Origin: Helichrysum umbraculigerum
Taxonomy: Eukaryota > Streptophyta > Magnoliopsida > Asterales > Asteraceae
DNA length: 64,000 nt
Assembly (NCBI GenBank): GCA_949592205.1
Contig: CATIUR010000006.1
Span: 11,859,001 to 11,923,000, forward strand
Reading direction: 5' to 3'
This document shows, piece after piece, positions 34,985 through 46,569 of this stretch (positions within the stretch are counted from its first letter, which is position 1; every line of letters begins with the position of its first letter). The notes below the pieces were generated by a model. That model did not search any database, was not told the DNA's origin, and was given only the letters and a program-made list of their open reading frames with translations. Made by a program: the position numbers and the translations under genes.

Positions 34985-37900
34985 ATGCCTCCACGTCGTC
35001 AAATTACCCTTAGCGAAGCTGAGATCGCGGGAATAATTGCCCGCAGTGTGACCGAAGCCTTGGCTACTCGAACACCACCCGGTAGCGAGGACACAGCAAC
35101 CAATACTCCACCACCCAAACCTTGCTCCTATAAGGACTTTCTTAGCTGTAAACCGCTATACTTCAAGGGCACGGAAGGTGCCATTGGCTTAATCCGTTGG
35201 ATTGAGCGCATGGAATCTGTTTTCAGTCTCTGCGATTGCACTGAGAACAACAAGGTCAAATTCGCTGCTTACACCTTTCAGGAAGGTGCACTCACGTGGT
35301 GGAAAACCCACGCAAACTCCGTAGGCCTTGAGGTTGCAAACCGACTTCCTTGGGCCGAACTGAAAAAGAAACTGACAGAAAAATACTGTCCTGAAGAGGA
35401 ATTGCACAGGCTGGAAGAAGAATTCTGGCATCTGGAAGTGCAGGGAAATGATGTTGCTGATTATACCACTAAATTTCAGCAGTTTGCTTTATTATGCCCG
35501 GGTTTAGTCGAACCAGAAAGTAAGGGCATTAAGAAATACATTCGTGGACTCCCCGAGAACATCCAGGGCAACGTCGCCTCATCCAAACCAACTACTACTG
35601 AGAGTGCCATTCGATTGGCCCACGAACTCATGGCTCTAGTTGTCAGCCGTGAGACCTCCAACACCTCATCCTCTAACAACAACAAATGCAAATCCACTGA
35701 ACACCACCATAACTCAAACAAGAAAAACAACGCCATCCAAGTCTACACCTCAAACTCTGAAACCACCCGCAGCTACACCGGGGACAGACCTTATTGTCCC
35801 AAGTGTAACTATCACCACTTTGGTCAGTGCAATACCCCTTGCAACAACTGCAGGAGGTACGGGCATTCGACTAAGGATTGCCGAGCTCCCAAATCCAACA
35901 ACAACCTCTCTGACAGAAATACCCGACAACCTAAGTCCTGCTATGAATGTGGAAACCCAGGACACTTCAGGGATTCTTGCCCAAAGTTGAAGAATAAGGG
36001 CAACAACAACAACAACCACCGCAACAACAACAACACCAAAAGTAGCGCCTTCGTGATCAACACAGGGGACGCCCGTCAGGACCCGAATGTGGTCACGGGT
36101 ATGTTCCTCCTCAACAATTTAACTGCTTCCATTCTGTTTGATACTGGTGCCGATAGGAGTTTTATTTCCGATGAATTTTGCCCTCTACTTGACATTACAC
36201 CTGTTGCTTTAGACGTTAAGTACACCGTAGAGCTAGCAAATGGCAAGTTGATAGAAACCAATAGTGTGATACCTAATTGCACCTTAAATCTAGCCGACGA
36301 AACCTTCTCCATAGATCTTATGCCTGTTGAGATAGGAAGTTTCGATGTCATCGTAGGCATGGACTGGTTATCCAAACATCGTGCCGAAATCATCTGCTAT
36401 GACAAAATTGTTCGCATACCTCTCACTGTCGGTAGAACCCTAGTCATACAGGGGGAGACCGGAGGGACGAGGCTTAACATCATATCTTGTCTTAAAACCC
36501 GGAAATTTCTGAGAAAGGGTTATCCATCAATCCTCGCGCACATCATGGAGAAAAAGTCGGAGGAGAAGCGACTTGAGGATGTTCCAATCGTCCGAGACTT
36601 TCCAGAAGTCTTTCCTGAAGAACTACCTGGTCTACCACCACCAAGACAGGTTGAGTTCTCAATCGATCTTGTACCAGGTGCTGCGCCTGTGGCTCGAGCA
36701 CCATACCGTTTAGCTCCATCCGAACTTCAGGAGCTGTCCACCCAGTTACAGGAACTCCTGGAACGAGGATTTATCAGGCCGAGTTCTTCACCTTGGGGAG
36801 CTCCGGTCCTATTTGTTAAGAAGAAAGATGGTTCTTTTCGAATGTGTATCGACTATCGAGAGTTGAACAAGTTAACTGTCAAGAACCGGTATCCACTTCC
36901 TCGAATCGATGATTTGTTCGACCAACTACAAGGGTCGAGTTGTTATTCAAAGATTGATCTCCGATCCGGTTATCACCAATTGCGTGTTCGCGATGCCGAT
37001 ATTCCAAAAACCGCTTTCAGAACCCGTTACGGGCATTACGAATTTCAAGTGATGCCATTCGGCCTAACCAATGCACCGGCGGTATTCATGGACCTTATGA
37101 ATCGGGTGTGTAAACCTTACCTTGATAAGTTTGTCATTGTCTTCATCGATGACATTCTCATATATTCACGAAGCAAAGAAGAGCATGCGCAACACCTCAG
37201 AACCATCCTTGAACTACTTAAACACGAGGAGCTCTATGCCAAGTTCTCTAAGTGTGAGTTCTGGATCAAAACCGTTCAATTCCTTGGTCACGTGATTGAC
37301 AGTCAGGGGATTCACGTCGACCCGTCAAAAATCGAGGCTATCAAAGACTGGCAATCGCCAACCACTCCGACCGAAGTACGGCAGTTTCTAGGACTGGCCG
37401 GATACTATCGACGATTCATTGAAAATTTCTCCAAGATAGCCATACCACTTACGACTCTGACCCAGAAAGATAAAAAGTTTGACTGGACTGATAAACAAGA
37501 ATCGGCATTCCAACTCTTAAAACAAAAGCTTTGCAGTGCTCCTATCCTATCATTACCCGAAGGCACTGATGACTTCGTGGTATACTGCGATGCTTCTCAT
37601 CAAGGTCTCGGTTGTGTGCTCATGCAACGGGACAAAGTCATAGCTTATGCTTCTCGACAGCTTAAGATTCATGAAAAGAATTACACCACCCACGACCTCG
37701 AGCTAGGAGCTGTCGTTTTTGCCCTCAAAATCTGGAGACATTACCTTTATGGTACCAGGTGTATAATCTTTACCGACCATAAAAGCCTTCAACACATATT
37801 CGATCAGAAGGATCTCAACATGAGGCAACGTCGATGGGTCGAGTTGCTTACCGATTACGACTGCGAACTCAAATATCATCCAGGCAAAGCAAATGTTGTT

Positions 37901-39430
37901 GCTGACGCCCTCAGTCGAAAAGAGCGAGTGAAACCACTTCGGGTTCGAGCCCTCAGTATGACCATTCACAACAATTTAAACATTCAAATTCTCACTGCTC
38001 AACTCGAAGCCTTAAAACCCGAAAATGTCAAAGATGAAGCCTTGCGGGGCATGGATAAACAATTCGAAATCAAATCTAACGGGATTAAGTATTTCTCAAA
38101 CCGAATCTGGTTGCCTAAATTTGGGAACCTACGAGACTTGGTGATGGATGAAGCTCACAAGTCCAAATATTCTATCCATCCGGGATCCGACAAAATGTAC
38201 CACGGTATCAAGGACTTCTACTGGTGGCCGAACATGAAAGCCGAAATCGCCACCTATGTCAGCAAGTGCCTTACTTGCTCCAAAGTCAAAATCGAATATC
38301 AAAAACCTTCTGGTTTACTTCAACAACCCAGTCTTCCTGAATGGAAATGGGAACAAATTGCCATGGACTTCATAACCAAACTACCCAAATCCTCGAACGG
38401 TTGCGATTCCATTTGGGTGATCGTGGATCGTCTCACAAAATCTGCTCACTTCCTGGCAATCAAGGAATCTGACAAAATGGAACGCCTCACCAACATTTAT
38501 CTGAAGGAAATCGTGACCAAACACGGTGTTCCAATCTCAATTATCTCCGATAGGGATAGTCGTTTCACTTCACAATTTTGGCAATCACTTCAAAAATCCC
38601 TGGGTACTCGACTGGATATGAGTACCGCATACCATCCTCAAACCGACGGTCAAAGTGAACGAACCATTCAAACACTTGAAGACATGCTACGGGCCTGCGT
38701 AGTAGACTTCGGTGTAAACTGGGAAAAACATCTACCATTGTGCGAGTTCTCGTACAACAACAGTTATCATACCAGCATCAAAGCTGCACCCTTCGAGGCA
38801 CTGTACGGTCGTAAGTGCCGGTCACCTATCTGTTGGACCGAAGTTGGGGATAGCCAACTCACAGGTCCAGAAATCATTCACGAGACGACCGAGAGAATCG
38901 TTGAAATTCAAAACAAGCTTAAGGCCGCGCGTGATCGTCAGAAAAGTTATGCTGACGTGAGACGCAAACCACTCGAGTTCCAGGTTGGGGATCGAGTTCT
39001 ACTCAAAGTATCGCCTTGGAAAGGCGTAATCCGATTTGGCAAACGAGGAAAGTTGAATCCCAGATACATTGGACCATTCGAGATCCTTGAAAGGATTGGT
39101 CCAGTAGCATATCGATTGCAGCTGCCATCCGAACTCAGCAGCGTGCATCCCACATTTCATGTTTCAAATCTGAAGAAGTGTCTGTCTGATGAGACACTTA
39201 TCATTCCACTCGATGAAATTCGAGTTGACGAGAAACTCCACTTTGTTGAGGAACCCGCCGAAATCATGGACCGTGAGGTCAAACAACTCAAACAAAGTCG
39301 CATTCCAATTGTCAAGGTCAGGTGGAATTCGAGGCGTGGTCCGGAATTCACCTGGGAACGAGAGGATCAAATGCGACTCAAGTATCCTCAACTCTTCAAT
39401 GACTCAACTTCAAATACAACTTCAACATAA
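34985..39430 (+). CDS. gag-pol: Gag-Pol polyprotein of a Tekay-type chromovirus
   Basis: This is a single 1481-residue frame. In order it shows: a gag capsid-like region (about 40-230, with LTWWKTHA); a first Cys/His cluster (about 265-300) and a CCHC zinc knuckle (CYECGNPGHFRDSC, about 320-335); an aspartic protease (FDTGADRSF, about 385); reverse transcriptase (about 595-760, with VFIDDILIYS near 718); RNase H (YCDAS, about 866); an integrase zinc-binding region and catalytic core (about 1060-1240, with MDF, SDRDSRF and TDGQSE); and a C-terminal chromodomain-like block (about 1420-1475, ending in FTWERED). Integrase chromodomains direct insertion to marked chromatin. The length and all active-site residues look normal, with no stop or frameshift. 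The ATG follows a 457-base leader. It is probably silenced by the host, as most such elements are; that is inference. Confidence 0.97.
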   Translation: MPPRRQITLSEAEIAGIIARSVTEALATRTPPGSEDTATNTPPPKPCSYKDFLSCKPLYFKGTEGAIGLIRWIERMESVFSLCDCTENNKVKFAAYTFQEGALTWWKTHANSVGLEVANRLPWAELKKKLTEKYCPEEELHRLEEEFWHLEVQGNDVADYTTKFQQFALLCPGLVEPESKGIKKYIRGLPENIQGNVASSKPTTTESAIRLAHELMALVVSRETSNTSSSNNNKCKSTEHHHNSNKKNNAIQVYTSNSETTRSYTGDRPYCPKCNYHHFGQCNTPCNNCRRYGHSTKDCRAPKSNNNLSDRNTRQPKSCYECGNPGHFRDSCPKLKNKGNNNNNHRNNNNTKSSAFVINTGDARQDPNVVTGMFLLNNLTASILFDTGADRSFISDEFCPLLDITPVALDVKYTVELANGKLIETNSVIPNCTLNLADETFSIDLMPVEIGSFDVIVGMDWLSKHRAEIICYDKIVRIPLTVGRTLVIQGETGGTRLNIISCLKTRKFLRKGYPSILAHIMEKKSEEKRLEDVPIVRDFPEVFPEELPGLPPPRQVEFSIDLVPGAAPVARAPYRLAPSELQELSTQLQELLERGFIRPSSSPWGAPVLFVKKKDGSFRMCIDYRELNKLTVKNRYPLPRIDDLFDQLQGSSCYSKIDLRSGYHQLRVRDADIPKTAFRTRYGHYEFQVMPFGLTNAPAVFMDLMNRVCKPYLDKFVIVFIDDILIYSRSKEEHAQHLRTILELLKHEELYAKFSKCEFWIKTVQFLGHVIDSQGIHVDPSKIEAIKDWQSPTTPTEVRQFLGLAGYYRRFIENFSKIAIPLTTLTQKDKKFDWTDKQESAFQLLKQKLCSAPILSLPEGTDDFVVYCDASHQGLGCVLMQRDKVIAYASRQLKIHEKNYTTHDLELGAVVFALKIWRHYLYGTRCIIFTDHKSLQHIFDQKDLNMRQRRWVELLTDYDCELKYHPGKANVVADALSRKERVKPLRVRALSMTIHNNLNIQILTAQLEALKPENVKDEALRGMDKQFEIKSNGIKYFSNRIWLPKFGNLRDLVMDEAHKSKYSIHPGSDKMYHGIKDFYWWPNMKAEIATYVSKCLTCSKVKIEYQKPSGLLQQPSLPEWKWEQIAMDFITKLPKSSNGCDSIWVIVDRLTKSAHFLAIKESDKMERLTNIYLKEIVTKHGVPISIISDRDSRFTSQFWQSLQKSLGTRLDMSTAYHPQTDGQSERTIQTLEDMLRACVVDFGVNWEKHLPLCEFSYNNSYHTSIKAAPFEALYGRKCRSPICWTEVGDSQLTGPEIIHETTERIVEIQNKLKAARDRQKSYADVRRKPLEFQVGDRVLLKVSPWKGVIRFGKRGKLNPRYIGPFEILERIGPVAYRLQLPSELSSVHPTFHVSNLKKCLSDETLIIPLDEIRVDEKLHFVEEPAEIMDREVKQLKQSRIPIVKVRWNSRRGPEFTWEREDQMRLKYPQLFNDSTSNTTST

Positions 39431-39451
39431 ATTTCGGGACGAAATTCTTCT

Positions 39452-39464
39452 AACAGGGGGAGAA
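39452..39464 (+). other. Polypurine tract of the chromovirus
   Basis: AACAGGGGGAGAA ends at the 3' LTR start. It is preceded by the short 3' untranslated stretch after the polyprotein stop. Confidence 0.8.
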
Positions 39465-41887
39465 TGTGACACCCGTCAATTTAGGACTAGAATTTAGTGC
39501 CTAATCAAGTTTTAATACATGTAATTAGTTCTGTGTTAGGCTAATTAATGTATCAATTATCATATATATTGTTGAATATATATCTACACAATTATGCGGT
39601 TTGTTTAAATCGTACGAGTTTCAAATCGAATGAATTTCGATACAATAAACACGGACGTTGGTGAACAATTTTATTAAGTAATACAAATATTATTTAATAA
39701 CTAAATGTTATTCAGAATATTATTTATTGTGACATTTCGTATCCAAGTTTTATTACACAATTAATGTATACGCAATTAAAAATACAAACGCGCAAACAAA
39801 TAAAACGAAATTCATTTTAAATACCATAAATAGATAATTGGTGAAATATTACAATAAAACATTCTATAATGATTTGTAATTTAAAACGGACAATTAAATG
39901 AATAAAACAAATATTTAATGTTAAATGACGGAGAAAACGAACACCACGCGGAGCACGGGACGGAGACTGCGAGGTGAGGCTTTCACCTACACCCCACCTC
40001 TCCTTTCCTCTTTCTTTCATTTCCATTTTCCATAAAACACACACTTACACCCAAAAACCTCTCAACCAAAAATCACCAAATTTTCGGATCTCGCAAAACC
40101 GACAACAAAAACCATATTTTCGGAATCACCATTTCAAGGGGAACAAGAATTACAAAAGCTCTACCATCATTTTCGGTCTCCATCGTCTTCGATTTGCATT
40201 TGTAAGAAAAATTTCTAAAAACTTAGATTTGTTTAGTTTTATGTAATATTTTGATGTTTTGATGTTTACACAACTTATATATGTCCATTACAAAGATTAG
40301 AACACAGTTTTATAGCTTAAAAACGAGTTTAAATTGAGTTTTGGCCGGAAAAATCGTGAACAGCCGGACTTTCTGGGCTGGTGTTCATCCATGCGACACA
40401 AGCCTTGTGTCGCATGTTGTGTCGTATTTTGCCCTTTATGTCGCACCTTGTGTCGTATAAATCCTTTAGTGTCGTAACTCATGCGACACAATATTGTGTC
40501 GCACTCTATGTCGCAAACTATTTCGTACTTCTATACGACACAACCACTATGTCGCTATTAAATTAGCATTTCGTATTCGATGCGACACAGTCCCTGTGTC
40601 GTATCCTTGTGTCGCATGACGTCTGCGACACAACCATTGTGTCGCATGTCAAATCTTTGTGTCGCATGTTGTGTCGCAAAACACAGAAAAACCAGAATTT
40701 TGAAGTCAAAGTTACTGTTCAAAAAAGTCAAATTTACTGTAGCAGTACTGTAGCAGTACTGTAGCAAAGTCAACATTTTAGAATTTTTATTATTTCAACT
40801 AAATCACCAACGGGCCGTACACGTTTTCAAAACTTACAAAACAGATTATTCAATCAACCAAGTCGTAGTAACTTGGATAATTTAGTCAATCAAGTCGTAG
40901 TAACTTGAAACAAAACAATTAATCAACCAAATCGTAGTAATTTGGACATATATAATTAAATAACAACTACAAAGGTAGTCTTTCGAGATACCGGTACAAT
41001 TAATAACAATCAAGTGTCGTGGACACATTCAGGTTTCAAGTCTTTGGACATCAACTCACAGCTAATTACTTCAAGTTTATTAACTTAAACACTCCAAGAC
41101 TCAGGTGAGTTTCATAGCCCCATTTTCACTGCTTTACAACTAGGGGTGTGATATTACTACTCGATTTTGTTTTACAAGTAGAACGCAAGTGCCAAACTTC
41201 AAATACTACATGAGTTTCAAGCTAATCAATTTAAAGTCCTCCATAAGCATAGTCTCTAGTATTTTATAGCGTGAATGTTAGTATATGATATCATATGGGA
41301 TTGACAATCCTCATCCGGGTTAGCACGCACTAACCGGTCAAACGGATGTATTAGCATTTGGGAAGACGAGTGTTGATTAGGCACTCGTAGGAGGCACTCC
41401 AAGTTAGGTTTCCTTAATTGGGCCTGACAAATCAAGTTAAGCTCAGACTATGTGCTCATGGACAGTATAACTTTTATTTTGCTTAATTGCATTTTAAATT
41501 CAATATAAATCTTGCGGTTCTTACAACTATACATTGACATGCAAACCTGTGAGCTCACCAGCGTTTTCGCTGACCCATTTTAGTATTTATCACAGGTACC
41601 CAGCAGTAGTTTGGCTGCACAAGCAGGAATTATTAGCTCGAGTCAGCATACATACAACTAGAGATTGGACTGCATTATTATATTTTGTAAAAGTAATTAT
41701 GCTATGTAATCTCTCAATTTCAAGAACCGAGCTAATGTAACAATATTTTGATGTAAACATTTACTTTATCTATACAAGTTTAAAACGACGCATATAGTGG
41801 TCGTTCATTATATCTTATGTGCTTTGTATATTGATTAGTGACACCCAAATCAAGCTTCCGCAAATCTTTAAATTTGGGGGTGTCACA
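39465..41887 (+). repeat. 3' LTR of the chromovirus
   Basis: It has the same length as the 5' LTR and no difference that I could see by eye, including the GCGACACAA word cluster at 40389-40675. It is followed by the TSD ATCCG. Confidence 0.95.
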
Positions 41888-42445
41888 ATCCGGTAGATAT
41901 AGATTTTGACGGATGGTTTTGTAAATTTATGGATATGGATATGGATATGGATATGGATGAAGAGAAATAAATGGATAAGGATATGGATATAGCTCCACCG
42001 GATCCATATCCGATCCATTGCCGTCCCTTACTAGGGAGTAATGGCGATGATGATGGCAGTTTGGTTGGAGGAATAAGAGGTCAAAGTAATCGAAGATGGT
42101 GGTTGTTCGTGATGGTAGCTAAAAAGAGTGACAAAAGGGTAGTCGGCCAGAAATTTCAAATTTCGGTGAAGGGTACGTGGATGCCTACAGGCACTTCTAG
42201 AGACTAATTTAAGGTAAAGTGTGAGAAGAGAGTGTTTTGTGGCGTTGTGTTGTTGTAAACTTGTAATGTTGATGATATATGTGTACATGATGATATATTC
42301 GTGACTATTGTTGATGTATATTGATTTCGAGAAGTAATTGAGTATCGAAAAAGTAATAAAAACAAAGAAACTAAAACTAATAATATTATTAATGAAAGCT
42401 AGTATTTTGGTCTTTCTGCGAAGTTAGGAAAAACTAAAACTAAGA

Positions 42446-42797
42446 GTGTGTTTGGCAACACCTTTTTAAGTTATTACAAGGGATTTGTAAATTTACAAAC
42501 CTTGTTTGGCATAACAAATAAAGAAAGGATTCTTAAAAATTTAATCCCTTCAAAGATAAACTTTCAATACTAGCTTAAGAAATAAGCTACATCACCTAAT
42601 TATAAAATTACTATATTAACCTTCTTCTAAATATAAAATACTTAGAGTTATATAATGTTTTGTCCATTTATGTCATTTTACAATGATAATCTCCAGCTAG
42701 TTTACCAAACACTTTTAAAAAATTAAAATCACTAACTCCAACCCTAGGTAAAAGCTCCATCTCCATCTCCTGCTCCATCTACTTTTGCCAAACACAC
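42446..42797. mobile_element. MITE of about 352 bp with GTGTGTTTGGCAA termini
   Basis: GTGTGTTTGGCAA at the left is mirrored by TTGCCAAACACAC at 42785-42797. The interior is AT-rich and non-coding. The flanks share TAAGA but a clean duplication could not be assigned. Confidence 0.6.
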
Positions 42798-43008
42798 CAT
42801 AAGAAGAGGAATCTACATCGCAAAGAGTTTACAAATACATTTACACAAAATGATGTGACATATTAAGTATACCAATCAAATTCACTTATTGATTCTCTCT
42901 GCCACTTCTCTCTCTTCATCTTATTGGACCACGTCTTTTTGTGAAAAGAGTTTCGTAAATTTTGAGTGAATTAATCATTTCTCAACTAAGAATATGGGTG
43001 TTGTAAAA

Positions 43009-43139
43009 GGGAGGTGATAAATACAACACCCAAATTGTTTCATACAATACAGTGTACAACTGTTAAATCAAACAGTACAAATATACAATGCACAACTTTG
43101 GTGTAAGAATAAATTTTTATGTTGTATTTATCAACTCCC
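43009..43139. mobile_element. 131-bp Mutator-type MITE with 9-bp TSD GTTGTAAAA
   Basis: The termini GGGAGGTGATAAATACAACA and TGTTGTATTTATCAACTCCC are near-perfect inverted repeats. GTTGTAAAA is duplicated exactly at 43000-43008 and 43140-43148. Nine-base duplications are characteristic of Mutator-like transposition. Confidence 0.8.
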
Positions 43140-43494
43140 GTTGTAAAAATATATATAAATAAATAAAATATATTAAAAAATGAAATGGACAAAACCTAAC
43201 AGGCCAAAAATAGTATTTATTCAATATATTAATAATTCATGATGTAGACTTGATGCATAAACTACCGACTTTCACGCTATAAGTACAACATTAATAATCC
43301 ATTTTAACACACACTTGGTAGATTATATTTATGAATAAACTACTAAGTTTATTCCCGATTTCAAATAAGGTTTTCCTCCTTACTAAATCTCATCTCATCA
43401 AATCTCATTAGCATACGTACCTGTTTCCAGACACGCGAGTAGTCATCCTCACCACTCAATCTAAAGGTGAATCTTATTATTAAATTTAAGGTTG

Positions 43495-44133
43495 GGGTTC
43501 AAATGAGAATGTAAATTTTGGTGAGAATGGAGGAACCAACTAGAACGTGACATGTGTCACAAAGCCCACTTTCCCCCATGTTTTCTAAACTTAAATATCT
43601 CCGAAACGGTAAGTCGAAAAATCATAAAAATTGCACCATAAAAATCAACATTTTTTTCTCTTCGATTTGCCATCTCACAAGGTATACTTTCGACGAACTT
43701 TTTTGGGGGTTTTACAAAATTAGTAACACATGTGTTACTAGCTGTTAACACATGTGTTAGTTGCTGTTAATACATGTGTTACTCGCTGCTAACACATCTG
43801 TTACACGCTGGTAACACATGTGTTACTAGCCAGTAACACATGTGTTAGCAGCGAGTAACACATGTGTTACTGGCTAGTAACACATGTGTTACTCGATTTC
43901 AAAACCCACAAAAAAATTGAAAAAAAAAAGTTCGTCAAAAGTATACCTTGTCACATCTCTAATCGAAGAAAATAAAACTTTGATTTTTATGGTGCAATTT
44001 TTATAATTTTTCGACTTAGCGTTTGACAGATATTTAATTTTTAAAAATTTGGAGGAGAGAGAGTAAAATGACACGTGGTTCATTCCTTTTGGTTTCCTTA
44101 TTCTCACCAAAAGTTGTTGTACTCATTTGAACC
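43495..44133. mobile_element. Foldback MITE, family 1, copy 3, with central palindromic satellite
   Basis: GGGTTCAAATGAG at the left is mirrored by CTCATTTGAACC at 44122-44133. The arms share the same blocks as the 28860-29490 copy. The centre (43722-43895) holds about eight units around TAACACATGTGTTA, some of them inverted relative to their neighbours. Confidence 0.8.
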
Positions 44134-44489
44134 TTATTCTTCAATTTAATTTAATTTATTACCTCTATTTATATCGTTGATTTTTTCTTTATTTTAACAT
44201 AGACATATGACGTACTAAATATAAAAAGCCAGCAACTCAAAAATCGAATTCTTATCTGTAATCAAACGGCCGAATGTCCAAAAAGAAAAAAGACGGAAGA
44301 GTCGGCTCGGTCATCTCCGGCGTTGCTACTAAGTACTAACCTTTCTGAAATCTACCCTACATGCTTTTTCAAACGACCGAATGTTACGTGAAGATGTGTT
44401 TGATCTGATATTCATTTATTTGTCCTACATTATTTTTCTACGTCAAGTTTTTGTCCTACATTATTTTTCAAAGGACTAGAGCAAAGAAT

Positions 44490-44755
44490 GAATGAATCAA
44501 CAAGAATATGTCATGTGTCACAAAACTCACATTCCTTTACGTTTTTAAAAAATTAAATATCTCACAAACGGTAAATATAAAAATCATAAAAATTGCACTA
44601 TAAAAATCATCGTTTTTTTTTGTTCGATTAGAGATGTCACAAAGTATACTTTCAACGAATTTTTTATTCGTTTTTTTTAGGTTTCGAAAACAACTATCAT
44701 ATGTGATACCGGCGAATACCACATGTGATACTAGCGAATACTACATGACTTTCGC
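44490..44755. mobile_element. Foldback MITE, family 1, half copy
   Basis: Only the left arm (TCATGTGTCACAAAA, AAATATCTCACAAACGG, AAATCATAAAAATTGCA) and a short decayed satellite (ATATGTGATACCGG) are present. The right arm is missing. Confidence 0.6.
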
Positions 44756-45469
44756 ATTTATATTGCATGTCGCCCACGGATCAGCACCATCTCAATAGGT
44801 ATCTTAAAATAAGATTATCTTTAAAATTTTAATTAAAGTATCATACTCTATAAAAGTGAATTTGAATAGAGTTTAGGGGTGCCACTTGAGTATAACTAAT
44901 CGTGTTTGTTGCTCGTTCATGTTGCTTTGTTTTCTTTTGTCAATAAGCTAGGCCCTCATTGTTCTAACTCGTCTCAAGTGAATCGCAGAAAGGAGAGATC
45001 AAGGAACCAAATAAGTCGCTCAGCGGATTAACAATGATTATCTCAATCTCGTCTGTTATGGATGTCTCTTTGTCACACAAAGCACATCGCTCGTTAGTTG
45101 TTGGTTGTCACAACAAACAACACAATCCATCCGCACTTGGCACATGTAAGTAATGCAAACTTGAATTGTTTGATGCTTTCGTTTTCTTTTGTTATTTTTT
45201 TTTTCCGAACGAGTTATAGGGTATACAATAATAACTAAATAGAAATAGAAAAGGGTCGAGATCGAGTAGCCATAAGGGTATGTAAATGATGGCAAATAGC
45301 GGCGGATCCAAAAAATTACGTATACCTTGATTTAACATTAAACTACAACATATTACAACAACTTATTCGAAGCGAAACTACTTAAAAGCAACTTTACGAT
45401 AAAATAATTCTAAGAAACAATTATTATTGGTATACTCCTTAATTATATTCAACAATAAACGTCACAACA
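44756..45469. other. Intergenic DNA with no supported gene
   Basis: GCGGCGGATCCAAAA near 45300 resembles a hAT terminus whose partner was not found. The minus-strand 79-residue ORF at 45056-45295 has no recognisable motif. Confidence 0.4.
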
Positions 45470-45477
45470 ACAACAAG

Positions 45478-46365
45478 CAGTGGCGGATCTAGAAATTTAT
45501 GTTACGGGGGGCGAAAAAAAACTTGGACCGTACATTTTTTTGTTACGTTAAATAACAATCGCATAATTAATAACAATGATGTATGAAAGCTACTGCAAAC
45601 TAGCTAACTCTTGGTAATATATTAAGCTTAAAAACTAATACAAATAAATTAACATCAATATTGTAGCATATAAACAGCATACATAATTGCATGAAAATGG
45701 TATATAACTAACTCGAAGACAACATAAAAGTTATCATATCGTAAAACAATATATAAATAACTCAAAGACTACATCAAAACGACATACAGTTAGCTCAAAG
45801 ACTACATCAAAACGACATAAAGTTAGAGACCATGTAGAGTTCTTATAAATTCTATTTGTGGTCAAAATAAGTTTTCTCAATAAAAACAATTGATGTTTAT
45901 GTAAGCATTTAAAAAAAAAACACTAATAATAATAACAAAAAAGACAATATTACCAAACCTAAAATTGTGAATCTTAATTGAATGAAAATATAAAGTTGGA
46001 GACTTAAAGTGCCAATCTGTATATATTAAAAGGGACTTTTAGAATAAGGTAGTAAGGTACGGGTATAATTGATGAAAGGGTATTTGCTTTTATGGACCGA
46101 TGTGTTTCTTTTTCCTTGTTCATCCCCAACTATTTATATCCCCCATTAAAACACTATTCAGACCTTTATCTTTTATTGCTACTAAAATACTCATTTGTTA
46201 GATATATAGGAGATATTTATGTACGTAAGTAAAATATAATTCAAGGACTAAGGGCATTTTTTTTTCTTGGCTGGGGTCCTAACCGAAAATACATATAATT
46301 TCACCTTAAAATTTGTTAGGGTATTGGAGGCATGTGCCCCTTTGCCCTCAAGAAATCCGCCCCTG
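45478..46365. mobile_element. hAT-type element (888 bp), 8-bp TSD ACAACAAG
   Basis: CAGTGGCGGATCTAG at the left is mirrored by AAATCCGCCCCTG at the right. ACAACAAG is duplicated exactly at 45470-45477 and 46366-46373. The interior is AT-rich without a transposase, so the element is non-autonomous. Confidence 0.85.
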
Positions 46366-46569
46366 ACAACAAGACTATGAAAAAAAAATCAGCAAGTTGG
46401 TATAAAAACTGGCTAACTTTTCTAGTTACATTAATACGAAAATTAGTTATGTTGAATTACTAGTTTTAAATGGGTAATAAGATGAAGTTGTTTCCAATCA
46501 TTACATGTGTTTAGTGTTTTTTATTTTATTTTATTTAAACATAAACATTGTGATAGAAGAAATAGTGTA

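Larger units (their letters stand above)
32105..41887 (+). mobile_element. Complete Ty3/gypsy chromovirus (Tekay-like), 9783 bp, TSD ATCCG
   Basis: Two 2423-bp LTRs (32105-34527 and 39465-41887) begin TGTGACACCC and end GGGTGTCACA. ATCCG flanks both sides (32100-32104 and 41888-41892). A PBS follows the 5' LTR, a polypurine tract precedes the 3' LTR, and one uninterrupted polyprotein lies between. The LTRs look identical by eye, and all six short ORFs in one recur in the other at an offset of exactly 7360 bases. All parts needed for autonomous transposition are present. Confidence 0.97.
31536..42030. mobile_element. Older TIR element (about 0.7 kb net) split by the young gypsy insertion
   Basis: TAGGGATGGCAATG at 31536-31549 is mirrored by CATTGCCGTCCCTTA at 42016-42030. 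The flanks GTGGGGAG and CTAGGGAG (six of eight bases equal) could be a decayed 8-bp hAT duplication. The interior is rich in GGATATGGAT words. Removing the 9.8 kb gypsy element and one TSD copy leaves about 707 bp, without coding capacity. Confidence 0.5.
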
